A stretch of DNA of 64,000 nucleotides from Oryzias latipes. Its lineage: Eukaryota > Chordata > Actinopteri > Beloniformes > Adrianichthyidae. Where the stretch lies: NCBI RefSeq assembly GCF_002234675.1, contig NC_019879.2:10855325-10919324 (forward strand). The letters are read 5' to 3'. Positions 39,421-50,399 of the stretch are shown here, piece after piece (the stretch's first letter is position 1; each line of letters begins with the position of its first letter). The notes under the pieces were generated by a model that saw only the letters and a list, made by a program, of their open reading frames with translations, made no database searches and was not told the DNA's origin. The position numbers were made by a program, and so were the translations under genes.

Positions 39421-40114
39421 AGTGGATCTTGCATTTTACCCTGATGAAAGCAAAGGTTACCAGGTCTTTTATCCTCAGATAAATCCTTACAAAATAACTT
39501 CACACCATCTTGGCTTTTTTTCCCCCTGGAGAGTTGAAATTAAAGTAAATAAAAAAAAATACTTTGAGGATTTGCTGGAAGTTCTTCCTAACTTGGATTG
39601 AGGTCTGAGTGGCAAACATGGTAAAATGATCATTTTGAATGGGATTTAAAGCAGTCGTAATATATAATTCCTTAATAAACGTGACAGATCCGTGATGCAG
39701 GTGTCAGTATTTATTAACACACCTTATATTTACAGGCTTCCATCAAACCTTCATGGTGTCTTTTGTTCAGATTAAGTGTCAACAGTTATTGCTAAATTAT
39801 CCGGAGTTCCATTTTGGGAACACATCCCCAGAAAAATATCCCACCTCCAAATAAGAAAAAGTGAAGAACAGTCATAACACCAGGAATACTGAGCTTTCTA
39901 AAAGGATTAATTCCAAAACAGGAAACATAAACCACAGCATGTTTAATCCGACATACAGTTTAAAAACACAGATTAGACATGGCTATATGCTGAAGTGGGT
40001 CGTCTCTTTGTTCTCACATAGATGTTCAATTGGAATTTATTGGCTGAGGTAACAACTAAAACTAATTCTACACGATGAGTTTAAGAATAAATAATACAAT
40101 CCTGCTGAAATGTA

Positions 40115-40120
40115 TTTATT
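40115..40120 (-). terminator. Candidate mpc2 polyadenylation signal
   Basis: AATAAA on minus, about 390 nt past the stop. Other AATAAA-like sites occur nearby, so the choice is uncertain. Confidence 0.4.
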
Positions 40121-40254
40121 GGTTACAAAAAACAAAAGTTTTGTGGAAGTTTACTAGAATTGTTTTCGTTTTTTTTTTTTTTTACTAAAGCCATTTCAAA
40201 ACCCAAGCTAATGCACACGTTAAACGTGACCTTAAATTAAACACTACAATCATA

Positions 40255-40371
40255 GAGCTTGATGAAGATGTCGTACTTGTGCGTTGATGACCATCCTTGA
40301 GTATGTGTTGTCTACAGTTAAAATCTGTGATGAATGTTTACACACCCTGAGGAAATCTGAGACTTTGGGAG
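40255..40371 (+). ncRNA. Candidate C/D-box-like RNA, copy 2
   Basis: Differs from copy 1 at about four positions and a one-base indel. Here the internal box is a perfect C-box consensus GTGATGA (40327-40333), with TTGATGA at 40284-40290 and CTGA at 40347-40350. It lies antisense to the probable mpc2 3'UTR. Confidence 0.35.
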
Positions 40372-40510
40372 TGAAAAGTGCATATTTCCAACAGGGACAG
40401 CAGGCTTAATAAGGTGGAACAACGGTTATGGCATGAATGTGATGATTGTGAGATGATGTGGAAGTCTCCCTTTGAGTCAGCAGCCAAACTGCACATCTCC
40501 AGGAAGGTCT

Positions 40511-43500
40511 TCAAGACTCTGCAGCCTTTTGATCTTGTGCCTTCTTGTCCTGCTTATACCTGGAAAGGGGAAAACAAAATGTAGTTTTTAAAAAGGCAAC
40601 ACAAGTGACAGCTTTGGTCTCAACGACCTTGCTGCCATCACACAGTAAAATAAAATTTGAACCCACATTGGTACTCCACTGCGAGAAGTGACCTTTTGAT
40701 GCAGAAATATCAAGCATTGAGAAGGACTAACCTATCATTTTGGGGTCTTAAGTGCATCGTTTTATCGGGTAGAATTCCTTTTGTTTTCCTCATACTGTTT
40801 TTGTTAGCCGTCACTGAATTCTTTGAGGTTAACAAGAATAAAAAAATAAAAGCTGCAAGCCGTGTTGAATGACCGCAGGTGCTACCGCCCCCGTCCCCGC
40901 CACCCCCCTTTGACCCGCCCTCACTGGCTGAACGGCTGCTACACGGCCCCCAATGTTCCCCTGCCACCCTTGTAAGAGCTGTATGGAAAAAACAAAACAA
41001 AAACAAAAAAAAACTTTCTTTTACATTTTGAGGGGTTTTCTGTTAGTTTTATCTCCATAGAAAACATTTTATTTTGGGGATTCCTGGGGGTGACGAACAG
41101 GTCTGTGTAGGGTTTAGAAGAATCGCCAAAAGTTAGTTTTTTTTTCTTGGCAATTGAGGTTTTTTTTGTTAACCACACCTACATTCCTAATATGTTCTAA
41201 TCGTATGTCATATCCTTTTGTTGAAGGAGGGGGGTGTTAAAATGGTGGTCTATCTCCAAGGTCAAAGGTCAACGAAACTTCAGTTGTGGTTGCAGACTTA
41301 ACCTGGTGGCCTGTGGGGGAAATCTTGTGAAGATTGCTTAAAGCTATCCCATAATAATACTATGTAAAACAGGACATCGCTGATTGGATGATGACATTTG
41401 TCCATCATTTCAACCAGAAGTTTTTTGGGTGAAGCGATACTAGAAATGCTCCATACGCATCATAACACGTTTATAAGTATTAAGGCGTTAAAAAAGTCAT
41501 CATCCACTCAGTGATATCCCATAATACCTAGCTTTTCCCATTTCTTAATCTGTTCCATTTGCTTACATTTCATTTTGATTTACCCAAACATTTCATTTTA
41601 ATTTCTTTCCATTTTTTGGAATTGTGTTTTGGTTTCTAGAATTTTGATTTCTAAAATATAATGTTTTTTTTAAATTATTATTTGCCACGGTTTTTTAATT
41701 GTTGTGATCTTTAAAATATTTCTTGTGTAGTGATTTGTTGGTGTGATTTGCACTTCAGGCCCACCCCAGATTATAATTATAAATAATCACACAAACACAC
41801 AAAGAATTTTTAAAGAAAATAAACTAAATTTGTGTAAATGTGACTTAAACCTGAAACTCATGCTTTCTTCTTTCTTAATTCTAACTTTTCTAGTACACAC
41901 TGTAATACTACTACTGTAGTACACATTCTTACATCTCTGTACTACACCCTTTGGATAACTGGGAGTTATCAGATTTCCCAAATCGACTTTAGAAACCCAA
42001 TAGTTAGGAACGTTTGTATGTTACGACCTCTATTTCAATCTTCTTGTTACTTTTAACCTCTTCTGGTCCAAACTAATATGTGAGCTAACCCTGTACACAC
42101 ATACTCACCGGGCCCCAGTTAACCAGAACGAAGTACTGTGGTAGCAGTATAGCCCAAAATGTGATGTTCATGCATGAGGACGCCAGGTTTCAAGAGGTTA
42201 AAAATCCTTCATGTTGATAAAAGGACTTTAGAAAACCCAAACCAACCTCCAGATCCTATAAAGCTGAGAGGCTCCAGCACCACCTACAAAGAAGTTGACG
42301 GCAAAAAGGTTCCAGTTCTTGGGGATGATGACCAGAGAGTACCTGGACCAGACGAGCCCTGGAGGAGAAGAACTGGAGTAAAGGTTGTGCACAGAGGAGA
42401 GTACATTTTGGCAAAGATAAGCGGATAAGACTTGTTTTAGTCAACAGATGGCATCATGTGACCTTTAGCACCAACAGAACAAATAAAAACAGGGGAGGTT
42501 GAATCCAGATCACTCATTTAACAGATGTGTCGGTCAAAGTTTAAACAGCTGATCTAAAGCTCGCCAACAGCCGAGCTGAAGCCTTTGACTGACGTCTGCT
42601 CTCACCTGTGGCTGTCAGCACACACGACTGTGACAGACTGAGCTTCTCTGCTGGCCGCGTCATGTCCGCCATTCCCGCAAAGACCAGACCCTGCAGAGAA
42701 CCAGCACATCCTACTCACCACAATCTTTCAGACATACCTTTACACTCTTTATTGAAATTGCACCTGTCAATTACAAGTAGTCACATGTACATTGTAAAAA
42801 TGCTGTTTAAATAAAATTTTGCACATTGGGATCAGATGATGTGAAGATCAATTTGTGTTATACCTAATTGACCAGCTAAAGAGTTGACTCACCCATTTGA
42901 ACATTGGGGCCCAGAAGAAAACTGTTTTTGGACCTGAAAGGAACAGAAACAGGAACAGGAACATGAGAACAGATATTGTATCAAGAATGGATACTGTCTA
43001 TTACCTTGTCCATTAAACTGGCTTAAACTAGCCAGCTTTCAAGTGGTAGGGGTGAGGGCTTCCAATGAACTCACTCCTGATTGGTGAGAGCAGTTACCAT
43101 AGAAACAACGACTCGGAGCGATTACTTGTTACTGATGATTTCTGGCTCCAACGTGGCGGCGTCCGTATTGCGACAAAATGGTGACTGAACTGCATTTATT
43201 TGGTTGGAGCTGGAAGCAAGGCCTTTTGTCTGAGTGATGTCACACCCGCTCAGTCCAGTTCTCATAAACAGTCAAGTCAACACTATAAAAAGTGTTGAAA
43301 GGTGACAACAAATGTTGAGTTTTGCAGGTCTGGACAGCGTGTGGGAATCATTTGTAGGTTATGATTATTCTGTCATCACTGTTCCTATCTATCTTATGAG
43401 TGTACAAAGGATTGACCAACTTATTTATTAATAACTAAAATGCTTTTGTTTACATCTCTAATTGTTTATTAATAATGTATAGTTCTTTATATTCAAATCA

Positions 43501-45032
43501 ATCTGGAGTTACAAAGTTTTTTTTCTCTCCCAAATCAATCTGGAAAGACACAGACGTCATGTGATACAATCCAGCAGTGAAACTGCATTTGTCCTGCAAA
43601 CTGGTAGCAGAGCTGCTGGCAAAATAAAAGACTGGCACGACTTTCTCTACAAATCAGATTTGAGGGCGTTTCTGATTGTCAACAGCCCTCCTTCAAAGCA
43701 GGTCAGAAAGTCGACCTTGACCAGAGCGGTTTCTCACCAGAGACAAGTTAATGTTCAGACTCCCTTTCCTCTTGAAGAATTACTACTATAAGTATTGAAG
43801 AAGTCTCAGTCCATTCAGTTCTACCACTATAAGCAGGTATTGTAGTGTGCATGAAGCACATCAGAAAAGGCTTCATTACTACGTTGCCTTCAGCAAAAGA
43901 AACTGGTTTGATGAGCAAAAAGGCGTCTCTGTGCACATGACTGTTAGACTGTTAAAAGGAGACGGAAGCACAAACGATGTCGGCAAAAGACTGGATAAAT
44001 CTAGAGGAGGGGTCTGCAACCGGAAGTTACAAAGCTAAATGTGACACTTTTACGCTTCCATTGTGGCTCTCTGGTTAGTTTGAAATTTGAACAATTAACG
44101 GAAAATAAAAAGTATGTTAGAAGTAAAGTTTTCACAAAAAGTAATGTAAACAAACTCAAAATGTATTCGTCTCATTCACAAACAGTTGAAGGACAGTATG
44201 TCTCACAAGTCAAACTAAAACATTTCAACAGAACTTTGAGTGTTGTGTACCAGCGGCACAGGCAGATTTTCTGTTTTTGAGGAAATCTAGGATTTTAAGT
44301 GGACCTTCTGGTTAAACATATGGTTAGGGTCACTTAATTAGCTCTGGTTTCATTTTGGCTTGGTAGATTTACAAATTTGTGGCAGAGATGCACCACAAAC
44401 AATGAAAATAATTGTGTTTTTATTAAATCACTGCTGACATCACACTACCTACAGCTACCTTTGCTGCACTGAGATGATCCAGCGTGTCTTATTTTGAAAG
44501 GACATCACGTGAACTTCTGTCAAAAATATAAGCATTTTTATGTTTTCAAAAATGGCTGAGTTATTTTTATGTTCATGTTTTTTATGCCAAAAAACCCAAC
44601 AGTTCATTTACATTTACCATAACTGACACAAATACAAATCTGTGGCTTATTTTAAGGGTGAAGTAGGACTTTGTGGCTCCGCTGTTGTCAGTGAGAAATC
44701 GGCCTGAATGGCTCATTTAGGACTGAAAGTTTCTGACCCCTGGGATCTGATGAGGAATTTAGGGCAGTTGATGTCAAAACAGGAAGAATCAAAAGCCACA
44801 GCGTTTGATTGAGACAGAGATCCAAGTTTACACGTTGACTTTCACGCATTTGAAGCTCACAGCGAACTGCAGCTGCGCCCCTCTGGCATTAATCAACTCA
44901 AAATCAAACCAGCAACCCCGAGCTGCTTTATTTACCTGCAGGGTGGTTGTACAGAGGTCTCAGTTTAGCGGGCAGCAACACCTCGATGCGATCCAAAATC
45001 CTGTGATAGGACACCCTGAGAGCAGCAGCCAT
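40511..45032 (-). CDS. mpc2: Mitochondrial pyruvate carrier 2, 5 exons
   Basis: Exons on minus: 45032-44936, 42933-42893, 42690-42606, 42358-42247, 40559-40511. They are GT-AG and in phase, giving 127 aa, the same length as human MPC2. Blocks in order: SYHRILDRIEVLLPAKL, RPLYNHPAGPKTVFFWAP, GLVFAGMADMTRPAEKLS, WSRYSLVIIPKNWNLFAVNF, GAGASQLYRIWRYKQD, with a Lys/Gln-rich C-terminus. MPC2 forms a heterodimer with MPC1 in the inner mitochondrial membrane and imports pyruvate. It has three short hydrophobic helices and no cleavable presequence, as expected. Exon 4 was hard to see because a longer antisense open frame (42174-42428, plus) covers it. Confidence 0.97.
41030..41280. repeat. Dispersed family G repeat in mpc2 intron 4
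   Basis: 'gacgaacaggtctgtgtag' and 'ttggcaattgaggttt' match 51330-51380 ('gacggacaggtctgtgtaa', 'ttagcaactgaggttt'). Confidence 0.55.
43030..43275. repeat. Dispersed family E repeat in mpc2 intron 1
   Basis: 'aagtggtaggggtgaggg', 'ccatagaaacaacgactc' and 'cagtccagttctcataaac' match 59230-59490 and 61760-62010. Confidence 0.7.
44008..44738. mobile_element. Degenerate hAT-like element in mpc2 intron 1
   Basis: The left 'aggggtctgcaacc' and right 'gtttctgacccctg' are imperfect inverted repeats of the CAGGGGTC..AACC type, with internal 'ttgtggctct' motifs as in hAT element 1. No clear 8-bp duplication remains. Confidence 0.5.
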
Positions 45033-45920
45033 GACGACAGTTAGATATAAAGCTGTTAATCTTGACGATAGCTCGATGATTTTCCAGCTGCAGGACGAAA
45101 ACCGACGGCTTTAGGGAGGCTTTCGGCAATAATGGAGATATGAATAAAACGAAGGAGGGTGACACCGTCCTGCTGTCGACCTTCCCCGGCAGCTCTATAA
45201 CATTGCTAGCTGTCAGTAGCTTCGGCTTACGGACACGACGAGGTGACTTTCTGTTAGGGGGCGGGGCATTCTTCTTCTTCTTGACCCATGCCGGTAGCCG
45301 TTGGTGGACTTGCTGCCCCCTAGCGTCAAAAGTGGATCACTGCATCTCCCACTTTCAGGAGACGCGTTTTAGGAAAAGAACAGTGACAACAACCCAATAG
45401 AAGCCACAAAGTCTGACTTCCCCCTTTCGAAAAATAGACACTACTTTGTATCTATGATTTTGTTATTATTATGATAAATGTATATGACATATATTTTTTA
45501 GCATTATCAAAATGGAAACTTAAAGAGAAAATAGACATCTTTTGAAACGAGAAATGGGTTCTAACTATCTATTCAGAAGCTCGCGTGAGTTTTTTTTTTA
45601 AACAAAAAACATCCTGTACCAGATAGACCAATCTCAATGCAGCAAATGTAGTAAGTTTTCTGATGTCAGCCGTGATATGTGGCACGGTAGATTTATTTTA
45701 CTATAACATAAAAACAATCATGTGTCACGGACAACACATGTGATGACAGCAAAAAATGAACAACCATCATTCCAGTTCAATGAGTGGAAACACTCTGAAT
45801 TTAGCAAAGACTATATTGTGGTAGACTATATTGTGGTAGAATGTTCTATTAATTTTCCCTTTGGATTATTTGGATACCCCTTGTGGGAAAAGTTTGGAAC
45901 CTTTTTCAACGTGACTGCGC
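45033..45920. other. mpc2 upstream region
   Basis: The mpc2 promoter must lie here, but no strong motif stands out. 45580-45800 resembles 680-910 and is repeat. Confidence 0.4.
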
Positions 45921-45929
45921 ACCTGTGCA

Positions 45930-46085
45930 AAAAGCAAGGTCCATGAAGATGCATGACAGAGTGTGGTGTGGATGAACTTGACTGGCCTGCACAGAGTCCT
46001 GACCTGAACCCCATTGAACCGCTTTGGGATGAATTAGAGCGCAGACTAAGCCTTCTCCACCAACATCAGTGTGTGACCTCACCAC
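45930..46085 (+). pseudogene. DDE transposase fragment
   Basis: A short frame reads DELDWPAQSPDLNPIEPLWD followed by ELERRLS, the last catalytic block of Tc1/mariner-type transposases. Nothing upstream matches, so it is an isolated piece. Confidence 0.7.
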
Positions 46086-46150
46086 TAACCCCTATATAGT
46101 GCACTATATATATATAGTGCACTATATAGTGCGTTCGCCATTTTGCATCC
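46086..46150. repeat. Palindromic MITE end
   Basis: Two 'ctatatagtgcactatata' blocks in succession, then 'gcgttcgccattttg', as at 24120-24175. Confidence 0.55.
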
Positions 46151-46689
46151 CACATTTGAACCTCAAGAATCATCGTTTGTCATATCACCTGCAATTTCGA
46201 TAGCAACCGCCGGGGGGCAGAAAACTCCCATCTGCATGCGGTGTCTCCATCGCTGTAAATCCTTTGATCTGCTGCAGTCCTAGCTGCTGCACATCATATC
46301 ATTGTTTGCACAACCTTCCATGTCTAATGATTCATTAACTCTTTGTTTGATTAAAGGGTAAACATGTAGTTCACCTGGTTATGAGTTACTTCACAGTGAA
46401 GAAATGCTCACAGTATTTACACTTGGAGGTGCTTTGTCAATGTTGGACTACGTGGCTCAATGCACTCTCACTACAATCTGTGACAAGGATCTACATCAGT
46501 GATATAATCACAATAGAGTCACTCCTTGGATCAAGGATTGTCTTTGTTACGTTCAGATTGAAGATCAACTGTGGCCAAAGTTATTTTAATAGCATCTTTT
46601 ATCAAGTCATGATTTTTTTACCCCAGAGTTCTGAAAGTTTCAGCTTCTCCAACCGGAATAACTCGGTTCAACAGGAGCCCTTGACATAA

Positions 46690-46925
46690 AGGCCGTGTCA
46701 CACAGCCACTACATGTTTCTCACTGTCCACGCATGAAATTTTGGTCTTTTGTGATACGTGCGTGACATACATATTTCATTAGTGCAGCTTGCCTTCGCCA
46801 TTCGTCGATGGGCACAGATGTCCGTCGAGGGTTTAGGCTTCCGTTTCTTTACGTGAATTTGATTTTGAGCTGTTCAAAATTTTGGCTCGGTTGAGAATTA
46901 CGCAGTTTAGGCGTATTTTACATAG
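46690..46925. repeat. Dispersed family D repeat, copy 2
   Basis: Near-identical to 21660-21900 ('aaggccgtgtcacacagcc', 'gtgcgtgacatac'). A truncated Tc1 abuts its right side, as a Tc1 does at copy 1. Confidence 0.7.
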
Positions 46926-47806
46926 TTTATGTACCACCTCAGCAGCCGTTAACCTCACCGCACGTCACTGGTGTTTTTTAGCCCAAACAAGTCTCTTCTG
47001 CTTGTTGCCTTTCTTTAGCAGTGGTTTCCTAGCAGATATTCTACCATGAAAGCCTGATTCACACAGTCTCCTTTGAACAGTTGTTGTAGAGATGTGTCTG
47101 CTGCTAGAACTCTGTGTGCCATTGACCTGCTCTCTGATCTGAGCTGCTGTTAACCTGCCATTTCTGAGGCTGGTGACTCGGATGAACTTATCCTCCGGAG
47201 CAGAGGTGACTCTTGGTCTTCCTTTCCTGGGACGGTCCGCATGTGAGCCAGTTTCTTTGTAGCGCTTGATGGTTTTTGCGACTGCACTTGGGGACACTTT
47301 CAAAGTCTTCCCAATTCTTTAGACTGACTGACCTTCATTTCTTAAAGTAATGATGGCAACTCGTATTTCTGTACTTAGCTGCTTTTTTCTTGCCATAATA
47401 CAAATTCTAACAGTCTATTCAGTAGGACTATCAGCTGTGTATCCACCTGACCTCTGCACAACACAACTGATGGTCCCAACCCCATTTATAAGGCAAGAAA
47501 TCACACTTATTAAACCTGATAGGGCTCACCTGTGAAGTGAAAAACATTTCAGGTGACTACTTCTAGAAGCTCATCAAGAGAATACCAAGAGTATGCAAAG
47601 CAGTGATCAAAGCAAAAGGTGGCTACTATGAAGAACCTACAATATGACATATTTTCAGTTGTTTCACACTTTTTTGTTATGTATATAATTCCACGTGTTA
47701 ATTCGCAGTTTTGATGCCTTCAGTGTCAATCTACAATTTTCATAGTCATGAAAATAAAGAAAACTGTTTGAACGAGTAGATGTGTCCAAACTTTTGGTCT
47801 GTACTG
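46926..47806 (-). mobile_element. Tc1 transposon, truncated (DNA-binding half plus one end)
   Basis: The right terminus 'tggtctgtactg' ends at 47806 with TA after it. The other terminus and the catalytic half are missing. Same family as 21998-23185. Confidence 0.85.
46965..47303 (-). pseudogene. Tc1 transposase N-terminal fragment
   Basis: A 112-aa open frame: VSPSAVAKTIKRYKETGSH, RPRKGRPRVTSAPEDKFI, TAAQIREQVNG, TTVQRRLCESGFHGR and KRLVWAKKHQ. This is the bipartite paired-like DNA-binding region, cut before the DDE domain. Confidence 0.9.
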
Positions 47807-47815
47807 TATGTCTAA

Positions 47816-48933
47816 GGCTACATTCACACTGCAGGGCTTAATGCTCAATTCGGATTTTTTGAAAAAATCAGATTTTTTTGCAAGACCGTTCACATTTCCA
47901 AGTAAATCTGAACTTTTGTGGTCTCCAGTGTGACCGTGAAATGACCCAAAATTGACCCGCATGCGCAGAAGAGTTGAACGTTGAACGACGTCACTCGTTG
48001 TTTGCGGAAGTAGCAAACGTTAACATGGATGTCAACAACAGTGTTGTCAACAGCAGAGCTCTTTTTTCATTAATAAATTTATTTTCACAAAGGAGCCAGC
48101 ACAATAACAATCTTCTCATTTTTGAGAAGGCATTGGAGCCAGGATCATCTGTACCCAGTGTTGTGGAATGGGAATGTGTATGTGTTGGGGCCGCGCGCGT
48201 TTGTGTAAGACAAAGAAGAGCGTGTGCAGCGGGAGAGAATGGGGGGGGCAGTGTGGGCGCGCATTCATGTTGTGTGTTACGGAGGAAGGACAACGGTAAT
48301 AAAAGAAGGTTTCCCCCAGAATAAATGCTATGGACTCTTTATTAACCCGTTCTGGAGAATCCTGGAGAATCTAAGGGTCAGAACAGGGAGGAGGAGGAGG
48401 AGGATCCGCCTTAGGTCCCCCGCGCTTCTGATCACGGTCGGAAAGGGGAGAAAGAAAAAAAAGTAATCGCGGGAAAGGTTCAACACCACGCTCGGCCATT
48501 TAGCTGGAAATTTTTTCAAAAACCACCTGGTTGCAATAAGAACCCTGGAGTTTGGCCTGAATAGTGCTGTCACCCCAAATATTAATCCAATTGGTGACCT
48601 CGCTACCCTTCCACTGACTGGTCTCTGATGCATCGTCCGCCATGGTTGCTGTTTATGTTCTCGTTCCCGCCTATTTCAACGCAGAATGATGACGTTTTTT
48701 GCGTATCGATGACGTACGATTCGGATTCAGGTGGCCTGGCCGGTCAGACGGCGGTCGCAATTGAAAAGATCGGATACGTATCGGATTCAGGACGGCATAC
48801 CCAAGTGGCCTTGGTCGCATTTGAAAAGATCGCATCTGTGTCGTTCAGACTGTCATGAAAAGATCGGAACTAGGTCGCATAGGGGCAAAAAAATCGGAAT
48901 TGGGTCGTTTCAGCCCGCTGTGTGAACGAAGCC
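47816..48933 (-). mobile_element. PIF/Harbinger-like element (Myb-partner gene retained)
   Basis: Ends GGCTACATTCACACTGC and its imperfect complement (gctgtgtgaacgaagcc), flanked by TAA on both sides (47813-47815, 48934-48936), the 3-bp duplication of Harbinger elements. It contains a Myb/SANT-like gene remnant on minus. No transposase is recognised. Confidence 0.75.
48500..48643 (-). pseudogene. Harbinger Myb/SANT-like DNA-binding protein, truncated
   Basis: The 47-residue frame begins MADDASETSQWKGSEVTNWI and continues NIWGDSTIQAKLQGSY to VFEKISS, then an in-frame TAA, after which MAERGVEPF continues the family pattern. Tryptophan spacing fits the Myb-like partner of Harbinger transposases. 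The stop makes it a pseudogene. Confidence 0.7.
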
Positions 48934-49099
48934 TAACGGACTTTTCACGCATGTACTACCCACGTATAACTTTTATATCGTGCATTCGGTGCACGTATCG
49001 CATTCAAATTAGAATATTGATGCACGAATCACTAATGAATTGCATATAAATAGTGCAATAATCATGCATGGTTCTTTGCATGGTTTATTCGCACACTGG

Positions 49100-49205
49100 G
49101 GGGCTGTGGTGAAGCGGTAGGGCAGTTGACCTCACATCGGAAGATTGCAGGTTGGATTCCCGCCTTGCCCCCCCATGTGTTGAAGTGTCTTCATTTACAC
49201 TGAGT
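49100..49205 (+). mobile_element. tRNA-derived SINE head
   Basis: 'ggtgaagcggtagggcagtt' carries an A-box-like segment, and 'gcaggttggattcccgcc' a B-box at tRNA spacing. It is followed by unrelated-looking sequence. Confidence 0.6.
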
Positions 49206-49399
49206 TTGTTCATCTTTCCAGATTTATGGGATCAGGATTCAATTGTATTGAAGTGATAGACACACCTTATTTAGTGTTTTCCAGATAATGGTCTCTCTTC
49301 TAAAACATAAACCTTTTCAATGCGGCATCAATGTCAACTTTCTGTGGGTCTAAAATGTTGATTTAGCCAGTAAGTCATTCCAAGTTCATCATTCAAACA

Positions 49400-50360
49400 G
49401 CCATGAACCCACGACGTCACTGAATGGCCGAGCTGCTCCATCTGGTCGCAGCGCCCCATTTAGGTTGATAGCAGACAGTCAAATGTCGCAGGCAAACTTG
49501 GCGAGTCTCAAAGTGACATCAGCAGACTTGCATCAAGACACAGAATTAGTGACAGAGTTTGTGACAGACCCAGGAGTGGAGCCCCGCCGGTGACAGACCA
49601 CAACCATGACCAGAACCTAAGGACCCCTACCGTCAAGCATGGTTTAGCAAATGCCACACAGCTCCAGGCCCGTTTACCAGATGTGAGGGGTATTGGAATT
49701 TCCAGACAAACCATTCACCACCGATTCCACTGCTTTATGAAGCACTGACACACAGACACCGCCATGAACATTTACAGTGAACACTAGACCATGTGACCTA
49801 AACAATGCAGCAATACCTACCGTCCTGTTCACAGATGAGTGCTGGGTCACATTTCACAGACTTGATGGTCGGAGAAGGCAAGGTGAGCGAAAAGCCAAGA
49901 TCAACATGGTTCTCAGAGTTCACTTTGATGAAGAAGGAGCAGCAGTCTGGACAGGCACCACCAGTCAGTAAAAAAACGATTAGGTTCTTGTAGATGGTCC
50001 AGTCACTGCAGGTTCTTAACTCAGAGACATCTTAGAACCATCACCATCTTCTAATTCCATCAGAACACCCCCAACTGTCTGTTCTTGGACATGGTACCAG
50101 AATTGTCACAACTGGACTTCAGGAAGTGGTTTAGCCAGCATTGACCACTGACCTGAACTCCATAGAAAACGTCTGGGAACATCTGAAGCAGAGACCGGAT
50201 CATCATACCCCACCCCCAGTGACCTGGAGAACTGTTTGTAGAATTTGTGGAAGAGTGATCTCAGATGAACATCGTGAGGCTAGTGAGGAGCAGGAGACGT
50301 TAGTAATAAGCTGTCCTTGCTGTAAATGGTGGAAAAAGCCGCTATTGACATGGTCAGTTT
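49400..50360 (+). pseudogene. Degenerate Tc1-like transposase
   Basis: Broken frames in order: GISRQTIHHRF near 49690, [19 protein letters not shown] near 49835, [15 protein letters not shown] near 49930 and DLNSIENVWEHLKQRPD near 50150-50200. These are HTH and DDE blocks of a Tc1-type transposase, with many stops and frameshifts. Confidence 0.75.
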
Positions 50361-50399
50361 TGGTTGTTTGATTTTAACTATCTCTTCACATTTCGTTGG

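Larger units (their letters stand above)
37835..40254. other. rpl24-mpc2 convergent spacer
   Basis: Contains the first C/D-like segment (38289-38404) and a family A repeat (39030-39420). Nothing else is recognised. Between 38405 and 39030 it is plain AT-rich sequence. Confidence 0.5.

Noticed and set aside
42106-42165. Minus-strand stretch encoding YFVLVNWGP before a gtgagt donor, first taken as mpc2 exon 4
   Set aside because: The phase does not join with exon 3, and a perfect in-phase exon encoding SRYSLVIIPKNW exists at 42358-42247.
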